The notes under the pieces were generated by a model, which saw only the letters and a program-made list of their open reading frames with translations, made no database searches and was not told where the DNA came from. From Streptomyces sp. CB02056 (GTDB lineage Bacteria > Actinomycetota > Actinomycetes > Streptomycetales > Streptomycetaceae), in assembly GCF_001905545.1 (NCBI RefSeq), contig NZ_LIPD01000023.1, forward strand, positions 71,204 to 135,203: 64,000 nucleotides of DNA, read 5' to 3'. The position numbers were made by a program, and so were the translations under genes. Position 1 is the stretch's first letter. Every line of letters starts with the position of its first letter. Below are positions 49,384 to 57,813 of this stretch, piece after piece.

Positions 49384-49938
49384 GTGCACCAGGCACAACC
49401 CCACCCCTACCCGGCCGGTACCACCTGGCTGTTCAACGCGGTGAGGAACAACTACCCGAACACCTTCGAACTGGTCCTACGGTGGGAGGCCCACGACGAA
49501 CGGCTGTTCCGCGACCACGCACCGTCGGACGTCGACGCGCCGGCGCTGTGGCGCCAGTGGGCGGACAACGTCGCCGACTACCTGCACGCGGAGGACCCCC
49601 TGCGCTACCGGCCGGGCGACGTCCACATCACCTGGACCATCAGCACCCCGTCCGGCATCGGCATCGCCGAGTACGCCCCGTACTACGAGCTCAGCCCCTT
49701 CCAGAAGACGCTGCCCGACCCCGAGGACTTCCTGACCCACTACACCCACCCGGTCCACGCGGAGACGGGAGAGCGGGTCAACTGGCTGCGCCTTCCCGTC
49801 GTCGACCGGCGCTGGAACACCGGTGGCCAGGACTCCGGGTACGGCTTCATCCAGGAGGCGATCGGGTGGAAGCCCGGCCCTCTCCAGCCGGTGATGAACG
49901 TCCACCAGCTCGCGGCAGCAGCCGGTATCCGGCCGTAG
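49384..49938 (+). CDS. Hypothetical protein
   Basis: A 184-residue soluble protein from GTG 49384, rich in Trp/Tyr (WLFNAVRNNYPNTFELVLRWEAHDERLFRDH, VHITWTISTPSGIGIAEYAPYYELSPFQKTL). No known motif. It stands between fragments and may be recently acquired, though GC is normal. Confidence 0.65.
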   Translation: MHQAQPHPYPAGTTWLFNAVRNNYPNTFELVLRWEAHDERLFRDHAPSDVDAPALWRQWADNVADYLHAEDPLRYRPGDVHITWTISTPSGIGIAEYAPYYELSPFQKTLPDPEDFLTHYTHPVHAETGERVNWLRLPVVDRRWNTGGQDSGYGFIQEAIGWKPGPLQPVMNVHQLAAAAGIRP

Positions 49939-50107
49939 CCAAGCGGCCTCCGGTCCGCGGGCTGGGAAGGGGCAATTCCGCCGCATCCTGCCCGCTTGCA
50001 CCGCTGCGGCCCGGAGCGGCGTGACGTGCGGCCGTCCTCGCCCGTTCGGGGGAAGGCCGGGACAACCGCGCGATGGTGCGACAGGGCCCGCCCTGCGCCT
50101 CTACCTC

Positions 50108-50385
50108 GGTAGGCTGCCAGCTGGCCGGGGCGAGGGTGATGAGGTCGCTGTCCCGGGCCAGCAGCATCGCGCCGGTGTGGCTCGGGATCACGACGGTGAC
50201 CCGGCGGCTCAACCCGCAGTCGGCCAGCGCGGCGTCGATCGGCCCGAGCCGCTTCCCGCGCCGGGAGACGCCGATGTGCTCGGCGTCGGCGAACCGCCGG
50301 AAGGTGATCCGCTTCCCGAACAGTGGATGGTCCTTCCTGGCCACCCCGACCAGGTGCGCGCGAAGGAGCGGGCGGGTGCGGACCC
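50108..50385 (-). pseudogene. LysR-family regulator remnant
   Basis: In one leftward frame ~90 codons match the second half of a LysR substrate-binding domain: LVGVARKDHPLFGKRITFRRFADAEHIGVSRRGK, then a LTVVIPSHTGAMLLARDSDLITLAP-like end. The N-terminal HTH and first half are absent, and both flanks of the frame read as noise. A decayed fragment. Confidence 0.7.
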
Positions 50386-50476
50386 CGGCCGACTGCCTTC
50401 CGGGGGCAGCTCCGGGGCCTACGGCGACGCGAGGATTGTCCGGTTGGTGGGCTGGCGGCTGGGTAACTCCCCCTCC

Positions 50477-50968
50477 ATGCCGGAACGCCCCTCTCCTTGC
50501 CCCAGCCACCTGGTGCCGGTGATCACCGACATCGCGTCTTTCAACGCGGCGTACGCGACCGCGAAGGCCGACAACACGGTGTTCATCGCGATCCAGCGAG
50601 CCGGTCAGGCGTGGACGGTGCGAGCGGACACCCTGACCGCCATCGGTCACCAAGTCGACGACGCGGTGCAGGCCTCGCTCACCGAGGTGGCTGCGCGGCT
50701 TGTCGCCAGCGGCGAGCTGGCCTCCGGATCGTCGCCCGGCCCGATCCACATCACCCTGCGGGGCGTCGCCGATGAGGAGCGCGCCCGGCAGCTGGCGGCC
50801 GCGGTACACGCCGCTCTGCTCGGCGACCCGGCCCCGCTCTCTCGGGTCGGGCAGATTGGGTGTGCGAGGGCCACCCTGCCCGTCCCGTCCTCCGACCATC
50901 CCGGAGGACCAGCCGGCCGTTCTGGAGGTGACGGAGGATCCGAACAGGTCGCGTGCGGACCTCCTTGA
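50477..50968 (+). CDS. Hypothetical protein
   Basis: About 163 residues from ATG 50477 (GTG 50516 is an alternative). A compact alpha/beta part (ITDIASFNAAYATAKADNTVFIAIQRAGQAWTVRADTL; VDDAVQASLTEVAARLVAS; IHITLRG) is followed by a ~35-residue low-complexity tail. It begins beside the LysR remnant. Not recognised. Confidence 0.55.
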   Translation: MPERPSPCPSHLVPVITDIASFNAAYATAKADNTVFIAIQRAGQAWTVRADTLTAIGHQVDDAVQASLTEVAARLVASGELASGSSPGPIHITLRGVADEERARQLAAAVHAALLGDPAPLSRVGQIGCARATLPVPSSDHPGGPAGRSGGDGGSEQVACGPP

Positions 50969-51056
50969 GGCGTGGCTACACTACGGCGCCATACAGATGC
51001 GTTCGGCTACCGGCCAAGCAGAGCGGTAGCCACCTGATCAGGGGGCTGGGCGAAGC

Positions 51057-52493
51057 ATGGGCAAGCGAGCACGTCGACGTCGTCGGGAAGCCGCGGCCAA
51101 GGCCGCCGTGGTTGCGGAACCGACGGTCCTGCAGTTCCCCCACGGCGAGGAGCCGGTTCTGCAGGTCGAGGTTGCTCCCGATGCCACAGCCGACGATCTG
51201 GCCTTGGTCCACCGCTACTGGGACCTCACCGCATACGGCTGGCGCTACAAGGTCCGTGAGCTGGGGTCGACCCTGACCGTGCTGAGCACGGTCGCTGCCC
51301 ATTCCCGTGCCTTCCTGCTCAGCGTCGGGTGCTCGCTGTGCGGTGAGCCGATCGAGATCGCCAACCGGTCGGCTGGCACCGTTCTCGCCGGCCCCACCCT
51401 GACCGAACCCCGTGCCACCGGCCTGTGCTCCGCCTGCCAGGAGCACCACACCGCGGTGAAGGAGCAGCAGCAGCGCCTGGCGGCGCAGCAGACGGAACAG
51501 GAAAAGAGAAAAGCGAAGGAGGCCGAGCAGGAGCTCCGAGAGAGGGTAGCCGGATGGACGACGCGGGAGCGGGAGGCACCCTGCGTTGCCCGGACCGTGG
51601 ACGGCAACGCGGAGCTGGTCCTGTTGCTGGCCTTGGCCGAGCGGGCCCGGGCCGGTCGGTCGAAGCCACTGCCCGCGCTGTCCTCTATGGAAAGCGGGTG
51701 GACCGGTGACGTGGAACGTGATGCGAAGGCCCTGTCGAGTCTTCGCGAGCAGGGGCTGCTGGTAGTCGACGCGCAGTCCCCGCTGTCCGCGTTTCAGTTG
51801 GGGAACGAAGGCGGCCTGATGTACGTGCCCGCCGAAGTGCTGTGGAGTCTCAAGCTTGACCCGGACGCCACGGTCGACCTGGTCGCAGAAACCTGTCTTC
51901 GGCGGGCCACCTCGATCGGCCAGCAGCCGGCGGCTGAGATCGCCTCTCTCAGCCGGCTCGTCACCACGCTCGAGGCCAACCACGTCATCGACTACCTGAA
52001 CTCGCTGCTGACCAAGAAGTACGGCTATCCGCCGGTGCCGGAGGCCCGCGAGGTAGAGCTCTTCGACACGATCATCGATGGGATCACCGGCGGCTACACC
52101 GCAGGCCAGATGATCGCGATCGTGTGGCGTGCCGCAGACTCGGCGGCTGCGTGGAAGGAACGCAACGCACGGATGGGACCGCCGGAGGCCTCGTCGGCGA
52201 CGGTGACCATGGTCCGCAAGAAGCTGGACGACGCCCGTGAACGCCGCCAGCCCGTCCCCGAGTACGAGCCACCGCGCTGGATGTCCGTGCCGGCCGCCCT
52301 GGGCGCGGCCCGCCAGGTTCTTGAGGCCGTGGAAGGTCCCCGTCGACGGGATCGGATCAGTGCGTGCAACCAATGCGACATCAACGGTTTCGTCTCGGAC
52401 GAGGTCGACGGCCGCGAGGTCGCAAGCCGCTGCCTCCACCTTCCCGCAGCCCGCCGTCCCGACGACGACCACGTCCCCGCTGATCTCAACTAA
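51057..52493 (+). CDS. Multi-zinc-site hypothetical protein
   Basis: A 478-residue protein. After a basic start (GKRARRRRREAAAKAA) a CSLCGEPIEI...GLCSACQEHH site suggests one zinc, then a long coiled coil (QQQRLAAQQTEQEKRKAKEAEQELRERV). A helical middle domain precedes a second site near the end (ISACNQCDINGFVSDE, VASRCLH). The final ~15 residues are low-complexity. DNA or RNA binding is plausible but not shown. Confidence 0.7.
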   Translation: MGKRARRRRREAAAKAAVVAEPTVLQFPHGEEPVLQVEVAPDATADDLALVHRYWDLTAYGWRYKVRELGSTLTVLSTVAAHSRAFLLSVGCSLCGEPIEIANRSAGTVLAGPTLTEPRATGLCSACQEHHTAVKEQQQRLAAQQTEQEKRKAKEAEQELRERVAGWTTREREAPCVARTVDGNAELVLLLALAERARAGRSKPLPALSSMESGWTGDVERDAKALSSLREQGLLVVDAQSPLSAFQLGNEGGLMYVPAEVLWSLKLDPDATVDLVAETCLRRATSIGQQPAAEIASLSRLVTTLEANHVIDYLNSLLTKKYGYPPVPEAREVELFDTIIDGITGGYTAGQMIAIVWRAADSAAAWKERNARMGPPEASSATVTMVRKKLDDARERRQPVPEYEPPRWMSVPAALGAARQVLEAVEGPRRRDRISACNQCDINGFVSDEVDGREVASRCLHLPAARRPDDDHVPADLN

Positions 52494-52546
52494 GGGCACC
52501 GAGTCGTTCGGCCCTGCCACGCCTCCTCCCACCGATCGGACGCACC

Positions 52547-53485
52547 GTGGACGAGCCCGCCCACCCCGCCGAGCACTACGTCCTCGTCACCCCGGCCGGG
52601 GAGCTGACCTCCGGCCTCGCTCCTCTGCGGGACATCCGCCGACGCATCGAAGCAGACTCCGGGATTGGGGAAGCGGGCTTCGAGCACCTTCCCGGTGTGG
52701 GCTACCCGATCGCGATCTACTACTTCACGCCCTACGGCCAGGACCGGCGCAGCGTCAACACCGTCGCGGGCGGAATGTTCTGGGCGCTGTCCGCCTCTGC
52801 GGATACGGACGGCGAAACCGCCGTCGATCCGGACCTGAGGAAGATCAGGGTCCGCGGCCCGGCGGCGTTCGTCCTGCGGGCCACGGAAGCCACGAGCATC
52901 GACGAACAGCACCGACGTCTCCTGGACGTCCACCGCCAGGAGGTCGCCAGGCTCCGCGCCGAGAGCTGGCTGCCCGCACCCTGTCCCGGGGCCGGTGCGG
53001 AAGCCCACCGTCGGCCGGTCAGGGGCCCGGCAACCGGGGCAGGGATTGCCGAGGCGCTGGCGGCCGACCTGCGTAAGCACGTCCACTTCCGCAGCCTGCC
53101 AGCCGACCAGGTCCGGGAGTACCTATCCCGCGTCGTCGGCCAGTGGGCCACCCGCAACGGCTGGGAACCCGAGCGGGAAGCACCGGCCGAGCGCCCCGAA
53201 GACGGCGAGCACGACCTCCTGTGCCGCCACTCGACCCTGCCCGATCTGGTCATCGAGATCGAGCGCGGCAACCGCCGCGCCACCGCCGACAAACTCGCCC
53301 GCGCCGCCGCCAGCGGCCACATCGCGATCTGGCTGCGCTGGGCCGGACCCGCACCCCGGACCGTCCCGGCCGGAGTGCTGCTGATCCACCTCGCCGCCGT
53401 CCCGGCCGCCCGCAACGGCGACCGCCGCGCCTACACCCTCACCAAGCAGGCCGCAGCCGCCGCAGCGGTCACCACCGGCCGCTGA
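52547..53485 (+). CDS. Hypothetical protein with possible PD-(D/E)XK-like C-terminus
   Basis: A 312-residue protein from GTG 52547. The N-terminal ~120 residues form an alpha/beta domain (HYVLVTPAGELTSGLAPLRDIRRRIEADSG). The C-terminal part (DLLCRHSTLPDLVIEIERGNRRATADKLARAAASGHIAIWLRWA) has a D-x2-IEIE strand then a K-containing helix, reminiscent of restriction-like nuclease folds. The catalytic Lys is not clearly placed, so this is tentative. Confidence 0.6.
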   Translation: MDEPAHPAEHYVLVTPAGELTSGLAPLRDIRRRIEADSGIGEAGFEHLPGVGYPIAIYYFTPYGQDRRSVNTVAGGMFWALSASADTDGETAVDPDLRKIRVRGPAAFVLRATEATSIDEQHRRLLDVHRQEVARLRAESWLPAPCPGAGAEAHRRPVRGPATGAGIAEALAADLRKHVHFRSLPADQVREYLSRVVGQWATRNGWEPEREAPAERPEDGEHDLLCRHSTLPDLVIEIERGNRRATADKLARAAASGHIAIWLRWAGPAPRTVPAGVLLIHLAAVPAARNGDRRAYTLTKQAAAAAAVTTGR

Positions 53486-53545
53486 CCCGGCCGCCCCGGC
53501 AGCGTAGCCGTCCCGCCCCACGACGCCCTCCGGCAAGGAGCCGCA

Positions 53546-53734
53546 GTGCACGCAGACCTGGACATCGGCGGCCGGCCGATCAGCAACATCCGGCTGCGCT
53601 GCGGGGACCCCCGCGAGAACTGGCGTCCCGAGCGCGGGCACCTGCCGGGGTGGGGCGTCCTGATCGAGGTGCCGGCCGTCCCGGAGGGGTCCTGGACCAC
53701 GTCGTCGCCGGCCGACTGGACGCCCAGACAGTGA
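53546..53734 (+). CDS. Small ORF ending in the 33-bp repeat
   Basis: A 62-codon frame from GTG 53546 (AAGGAG upstream): DLDIGGRPISNIRLRCGDPRENWRPERGHLPGWGVLIEVP then the repeated SWTTSSPA segment. May be a truncated gene: the good part ends where the repeat begins. Confidence 0.4.
   Translation: MHADLDIGGRPISNIRLRCGDPRENWRPERGHLPGWGVLIEVPAVPEGSWTTSSPADWTPRQ
53691..53723 (+). repeat. 33-bp direct repeat, copy 2
   Basis: Differs at one base from 49214-49246. Confidence 0.8.
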
Positions 53735-53944
53735 TCACGGTGTAGCAGGCATGTCCCCGTCCCCGTCCTATCGCCCGGCCGCCCGATCGAGAGAAAGACC
53801 GGCCGTAACGCCCTGGTCGGCCCGGGTGGAACGGGCAAGAGTGGGTCACCTCCGCGGTCGCAACATGAAGCCATCGGGCTCGATGGCGAGCGCGGCACCC
53901 GCGGCCTGGTCCGGGTAATCCTGTCGGGCACCTACGTGGTCGAG

Positions 53945-53978
53945 ACGGCCGGGCTCTTCAGAGGAAGAGCCCGGCCGT
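53945..53978. terminator. Perfect 15-bp terminator hairpin
   Basis: ACGGCCGGGCTCTTC/GAAGAGCCCGGCCGT with a four-base loop, between convergent transcription units in a ~560-base stretch that otherwise holds only the small ORF at 53546. Confidence 0.8.
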
Positions 53979-54044
53979 CGATGTACGGAGCGAGAAAACA
54001 AGTTCAGGACCCGACCGGGTCTATCTGCGCGAGGTGCCGCATTT

Positions 54045-54827
54045 CTATCCGGCTCGCGCAACATGATCCACGACCATTCGCGTATTGATGCAGAGCATTT
54101 CGAGGATCTGAAGAGCAGGTGCCTGGCGGCCTTTTCCTAGATCAGCTTGCACCACGGCTTCCATCGAGAAATTGCCAGACACTCGGGCGATCCTCCCATT
54201 GGTAATATTACGAAGAAGTAGTGCACCATCTATCCATTCCGGGGCAAATGCTTCTACTTTAGGCGGAACGGAGGCTGTGGCATCTTCTTCCGTTTCGAAT
54301 TCGACTGTTTGCTGATGACTGGCAGACGACGGATCCAGAGTCGGCTTCATCTGCAAGTGATGCTTGTCGCTGTTGTCGAGGTCTCGAAGCAGCAGCAATA
54401 GGTCAGATTCTTCTTTTCCGCCCCTCTGGAATGGCTGCACCTCTTCAATGGCGATCCGATACGACTCGGGCAGCACTTCGATCCGCTTCTTACCGTCCAC
54501 CCATTCACTACTAGTGGCGCAGATGGGGAATTGAATCCTCTTCAATGCCCGACTCTCGGAGACTCCAGCCTGTCGCGCGATAGCGATAGAGAGATTGTCC
54601 AATGCCGCACGAAGCTGGTGAACGGCATCACCCCAATGAAGCCCCCAGTCGTCCAACGGTGGCTGCGCATGGACCCGAAGCCTTAGCTCCCAGCTAAGGC
54701 GATCCTCCGCAATAATCGCTGATGCATCAAAAGGGTAAGCGCTTGACCAGGCCTGAATATTGGCCGCCAAGGCCTCGCCCAAATGTCTGGCGCGCTGCAC
54801 TCTTCTCAACTGGTCGTCGAAATCCAT
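54045..54827 (-). CDS. Conserved hypothetical protein in a GC-poor island
   Basis: A 260-residue protein from ATG 54827 (GGAGGGTGAA just upstream). Features: WGLHWGDAVHQLRAALDNLSIAIAR, then FPIC, then QPFQRG...LLLLLRDLDNSDKHHLQ. This order (R-x3-LDN, QPF, LDN-x-DKHH) recurs in a widespread bacterial family of unknown function, possibly HEPN-related. GC is visibly lower than around it, with codons ending in A/T (AAT, ATA, TTT), so it was probably acquired from a lower-GC host. Confidence 0.75.
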   Translation of the reverse strand: MDFDDQLRRVQRARHLGEALAANIQAWSSAYPFDASAIIAEDRLSWELRLRVHAQPPLDDWGLHWGDAVHQLRAALDNLSIAIARQAGVSESRALKRIQFPICATSSEWVDGKKRIEVLPESYRIAIEEVQPFQRGGKEESDLLLLLRDLDNSDKHHLQMKPTLDPSSASHQQTVEFETEEDATASVPPKVEAFAPEWIDGALLLRNITNGRIARVSGNFSMEAVVQADLGKGRQAPALQILEMLCINTRMVVDHVARAG

Positions 54828-55217
54828 TTCACCCTCCACCTGCGGATTTGAAAGTTCAACCATAGCCGTAACGTAGACCCGCGTCGAGGGATTTGATGCG
54901 TCGACCATCCTTGATCAACGCATCCCCAATACATGTGCAGGTCGTCGGAACGATCCACGTTAAAGACGAGATGATCGAAGCCGGTCAAGGCCTAGAAACG
55001 ATCCGCCGCAAGTGCGGGCCCGAGAACCAGTCCACCAAGCATCACGCCCGCAACCACCTGGCCCCGTACAGGAACGGTCCCCGCTCGGCCCGGCCCACCT
55101 GCCGATGACCCTCAGCGGTGCCGCGTGACCAGGACCGCTCCACTACCCGCCCGCCGACCGCTACCGTCAACCATGCCGCCCGCCACCGCGGCGACCGCCA
55201 CCATCGAGGAGGACCAG
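54828..55217. other. Gap with no convincing gene
   Basis: About 390 bases, GC rising from left to right. Short frames (54893-55108, 55118-55330) look like noise. It should hold promoters for the GC-poor gene and the DUF6247-like gene. Confidence 0.4.
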
Positions 55218-55535
55218 GTGACCACCCAGCCCGACCCCCAGGACACGGCCACGCCGAGGCCGGCCACCCTGCACGAGCTGCGCACCGCGATGTCCCGCTA
55301 CGGCCTGCCCGGAGACCGGGACCGGTTTGAGCGGGACCTGGCCGCCGCCCTTGACGCCTCCCCGATCGGCGACCTCGCCGCCGTCGCCGAGGTCATCGCC
55401 ACCTACCGCCACCGCCTCGTCCTGCGCACCGACGAGCACGCGATGGCCTCCCTTGCCGCACCGATCGGCGGCCAGCAGTGGACCCCGGTCGCCGACGCCT
55501 TCGCCCGCGCGCGCGCCGCCGGCGGCGACCGGTGA
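55218..55535 (+). CDS. DUF6247-like antitoxin candidate 2
   Basis: A 105-residue protein from GTG 55218 (GGAGG upstream). A disordered start is followed by LHELRTAMSRYGLPGDRDRFERDLAAALDASPIGDLAAVAEVIATYRHRLVLRTD. The FERDLAAALD segment aligns with FERDWAKALE of the protein at 4.1-4.4 kb. Its TGA overlaps the GTG of the next gene. Confidence 0.55.
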   Translation: MTTQPDPQDTATPRPATLHELRTAMSRYGLPGDRDRFERDLAAALDASPIGDLAAVAEVIATYRHRLVLRTDEHAMASLAAPIGGQQWTPVADAFARARAAGGDR

Positions 55536-55831
55536 CCGACCAACCCGAACAGCAGCCGGCTCCGCTGCACGTCTTCCTCTCCGACGCCGCCGAGCACACG
55601 CTCGCCGCGCTGCGTCCCGGCGAGCTGGACGTGGTCGAGAAGCTCGTCGAGCGCCTGGCGGTGTTCCCGAGGCTCGGGATCCCGGTGCCCGGCGGCACCG
55701 ACCCCGAGGTCGACGACTACACCGCCCGCACCGACCCGGCCTCCGACTCCGGCGACCGCATCAGCGTCGTCTACCGCCTGCACGAGGGCATGAAGGCGAT
55801 CTTCGTGACGTGGATCATCGCCGGGCCCTGA
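55532..55831 (+). CDS. RelE/ParE-like toxin candidate 2
   Basis: A 99-residue protein: HVFLSDAAEHTLAALRPGELDVVEKLVERLAVFPRLG then YTARTDPASDSGDRISVVYRLHEGMKAIFVTWIIAG. Helix pair plus C-terminal strands as in ParE-type toxins. It is translationally coupled to the DUF6247-like gene. The pair is more diverged from the 4-kb pair than a recent duplication would be. Confidence 0.55.
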   Translation: MTDQPEQQPAPLHVFLSDAAEHTLAALRPGELDVVEKLVERLAVFPRLGIPVPGGTDPEVDDYTARTDPASDSGDRISVVYRLHEGMKAIFVTWIIAGP

Positions 55832-55944
55832 TTCGAGGCGGCGTCAACCCGTACACGGCTCTGACCTCGCACTATCGAAGTTGTACCGGGTCCACTGTTT
55901 CAGGTACCCGAACGCAGGCAAGCATCTGTTAGGAGTCTTTGACG

Positions 55945-56043
55945 AGGGCCCGGTTCTCCAAATGGAGAGCTGGGCCCTGTTGCGTCTGCGGCAGGGCATG
56001 TACGGCCCGCCGCACGCAACTGCCAGGGAGAGTGCGGCGGGCC
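55945..56043 (+). terminator. Two consecutive hairpins
   Basis: AGGGCCCGGTTCTCCA/TGGAGAGCTGGGCCCT (55945-55978, two mismatches) and GGCCCGCCGCAC/GTGCGGCGGGCC (56004-56043, perfect). They separate the toxin gene from the tiny membrane gene. Confidence 0.65.
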
Positions 56044-56070
56044 CTGACCACCCGGAAAGGTGCCCAACAC

Positions 56071-56208
56071 GTGGATACCCGAACGCTCCTCCTTCTCATC
56101 GTCGGCGCAGGCATCGTCTACCTCTGCGTGCACAACCCCGCGCTGGGAGCGGCGCTGGCGACGGCGGTGGCCGTGGTGCTGCTGCTGAACGAGATCACCA
56201 AGGAGTAG
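56071..56208 (+). CDS. Small membrane protein
   Basis: A 45-residue protein from GTG 56071 (GGAAAGG upstream). Nearly all hydrophobic: TLLLLIVGAGIVYLCV and ALGAALATAVAVVLLLNEIT, so two membrane helices with a short NP turn. Similar tiny proteins are common in Streptomyces. A hairpin follows at once. Confidence 0.7.
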   Translation: MDTRTLLLLIVGAGIVYLCVHNPALGAALATAVAVVLLLNEITKE

Positions 56209-56215
56209 CGCGGCC

Positions 56216-56251
56216 GCTGGCCGCAGGTCTGCGAAACGGCCTGCGGCCAGC
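56216..56251 (+). terminator. Terminator after the tiny membrane gene
   Basis: GCTGGCCGCAGG/CCTGCGGCCAGC, perfect 12-bp stem, 7 bases after the stop. Confidence 0.75.
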
Positions 56252-56530
56252 TTCCGCCAGAAGGCATGCCAGTGCCCGGCCCAGGCGGTCGGGACTTCCT
56301 CACCCTCCCCGCCGCGTACGTGGACCACGTGCTCCTGCCGCCAGGCCAGGGTCCTCGCTGCGGCATGTTCCGCTGCCGCGCCTTGGCAACGGCCGCGCGA
56401 GACCGTGTCGGAGGCGTACGCGGCCTCGTTGAAGCATCGGCCCGACGTGGGGCCCGGGCGCGCCAGGGCATCTACGGGCCTGTCCATGGGCGACCAGTGC
56501 CGGTAGGTGGCGGAGCTTCGAGGTGAGCTG

Positions 56531-57697
56531 ATGTCGGTTCTTGGCGAAGGCCCCGGGCCTGAGCCCGGTGGCCTGCGCAACGGGTGGATCCACCGCGGCA
56601 GCCCGTCGAAGGTCCTGCGCGCCCGTGCCGTGGGGCGCTGCAAGTGGTGCGGGAACGGGGTGGTCTGGTACGACCGGCACGACGGCGGGCGGATTCCGCT
56701 GGCCCCGGCCAGGTTCCCCGCGCACCGGGTCCCTCCCCGATTCCGGTGGAGCGTGGACATGGGCATGGCCGCCCCCGGGGCACTGTTCGGTGACTGCTTC
56801 CTCGCACACCCCGCGATCTGTCCGGCGATCGAGCACGAGGGCCTTCCGCGGGACATCGAGGATGTCGTGCGCGTGCTGGGCGTACGGATGCGGAAGTTGC
56901 TCGACTCCGGGGAGTTCGTTCCCGCCGACCCGCCGCTGGACGAGACCGAGGTCGCCGAGCCGGAACCCGCGGCCGCGGCCGGGGCGGGTGAGCGGCACGT
57001 GATGTGTCACGGGCCGCTGCTGCGGATCTGCCCGGGGAGGATCGAGGACCTGCAGTGCGTCGCGGAGGGAGCACCCGGGCAGCGGTGCGAACGCGCGGTG
57101 TTCAGTTCTGCCGAGGGGCGCTGGACGGAAGTCGACATTCCCGAGGCGAAGGGGCGTGCGGGGAAGTCGATCATGCTGACCTACCGCGGCAGGATGTGGG
57201 CCTGGGAGATCGACCCGCTGGACTTCCGGGAGGCCACACGATGGCTCTGGCAGAAGTGCCCCTCCCATGCGTCCGCCGCCGAGCTGCACGAGCGCGAGCT
57301 CGTGGACTTCTCCACGATCCGCCACCACGACTTCATCCTGAGGCGCCGGCCCGCCGGCTACGAGCACGCCGTCGAACGGCGGGAGAAGCCCGCTGCTGCG
57401 GGCACGTCGTCCGAGCGCACCCTGTGCGCGGGGGACGGGTGCCGCAACGGCACCATCACGCCGGTCGACGAGGGCTGGCTGTGCTGGCGGTGCGCGCCGA
57501 AGGTGCGACGGCGCCTGGCCACCTGGGGCCGGGTGCGGAAGGAGAGGGTCCTTCCGCACCCGGTCGCGGCGGTCGAGGACCTGGCCGAGTGGACTCCGGA
57601 CCTGCCCGCGGCTTTCCTCCCGCACGAGCGCAGCGAAACGGAGCGGCTGGTCTGGGACGGCGTCCACGACGAGAACCCGGACGGTCCGCCGTTCTGA
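56531..57697 (+). CDS. DUF6083-type zinc protein
   Basis: A 388-residue protein from ATG 56531. The N-terminal domain has the DUF6083 pattern: GRCKWCGNGVVWYDRHDGGRIPLAPARFPAHRVPPRFRWSVDMGMA, ending with AHPAICPAI. Further Cys pairs occur at RICPGRIEDLQC and at LCAGDGCRNGTITPVDEGWLCWRCAPKV, so two or more zinc sites. Found often in Streptomyces; function unknown. It runs towards the helicase-nuclease gene with a terminator between. Confidence 0.82.
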   Translation: MSVLGEGPGPEPGGLRNGWIHRGSPSKVLRARAVGRCKWCGNGVVWYDRHDGGRIPLAPARFPAHRVPPRFRWSVDMGMAAPGALFGDCFLAHPAICPAIEHEGLPRDIEDVVRVLGVRMRKLLDSGEFVPADPPLDETEVAEPEPAAAAGAGERHVMCHGPLLRICPGRIEDLQCVAEGAPGQRCERAVFSSAEGRWTEVDIPEAKGRAGKSIMLTYRGRMWAWEIDPLDFREATRWLWQKCPSHASAAELHERELVDFSTIRHHDFILRRRPAGYEHAVERREKPAAAGTSSERTLCAGDGCRNGTITPVDEGWLCWRCAPKVRRRLATWGRVRKERVLPHPVAAVEDLAEWTPDLPAAFLPHERSETERLVWDGVHDENPDGPPF

Positions 57698-57742
57698 TCC
57701 TCCGCCTGCCGAGACGGCCTGGCGCCTGGCCGGGGCAAACCC

Positions 57743-57781
57743 GTCGGGTGGGGCATCCCCTGGGAACCGCCCCCACCCGAC
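57743..57781. terminator. Bidirectional terminator
   Basis: GTCGGGTGGGG/CCCCACCCGAC, an 11-bp perfect stem between convergent genes. Confidence 0.75.
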
Positions 57782-57813
57782 GGTCTGTGGGCTGATGCCC
57801 TGCCGACGGGGTG

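Noticed and set aside
53830..53945. tRNA-like sequence before the terminator
   Set aside because: No cloverleaf pairing or TTCGA arm was found; only the hairpin at 53945 is convincing.
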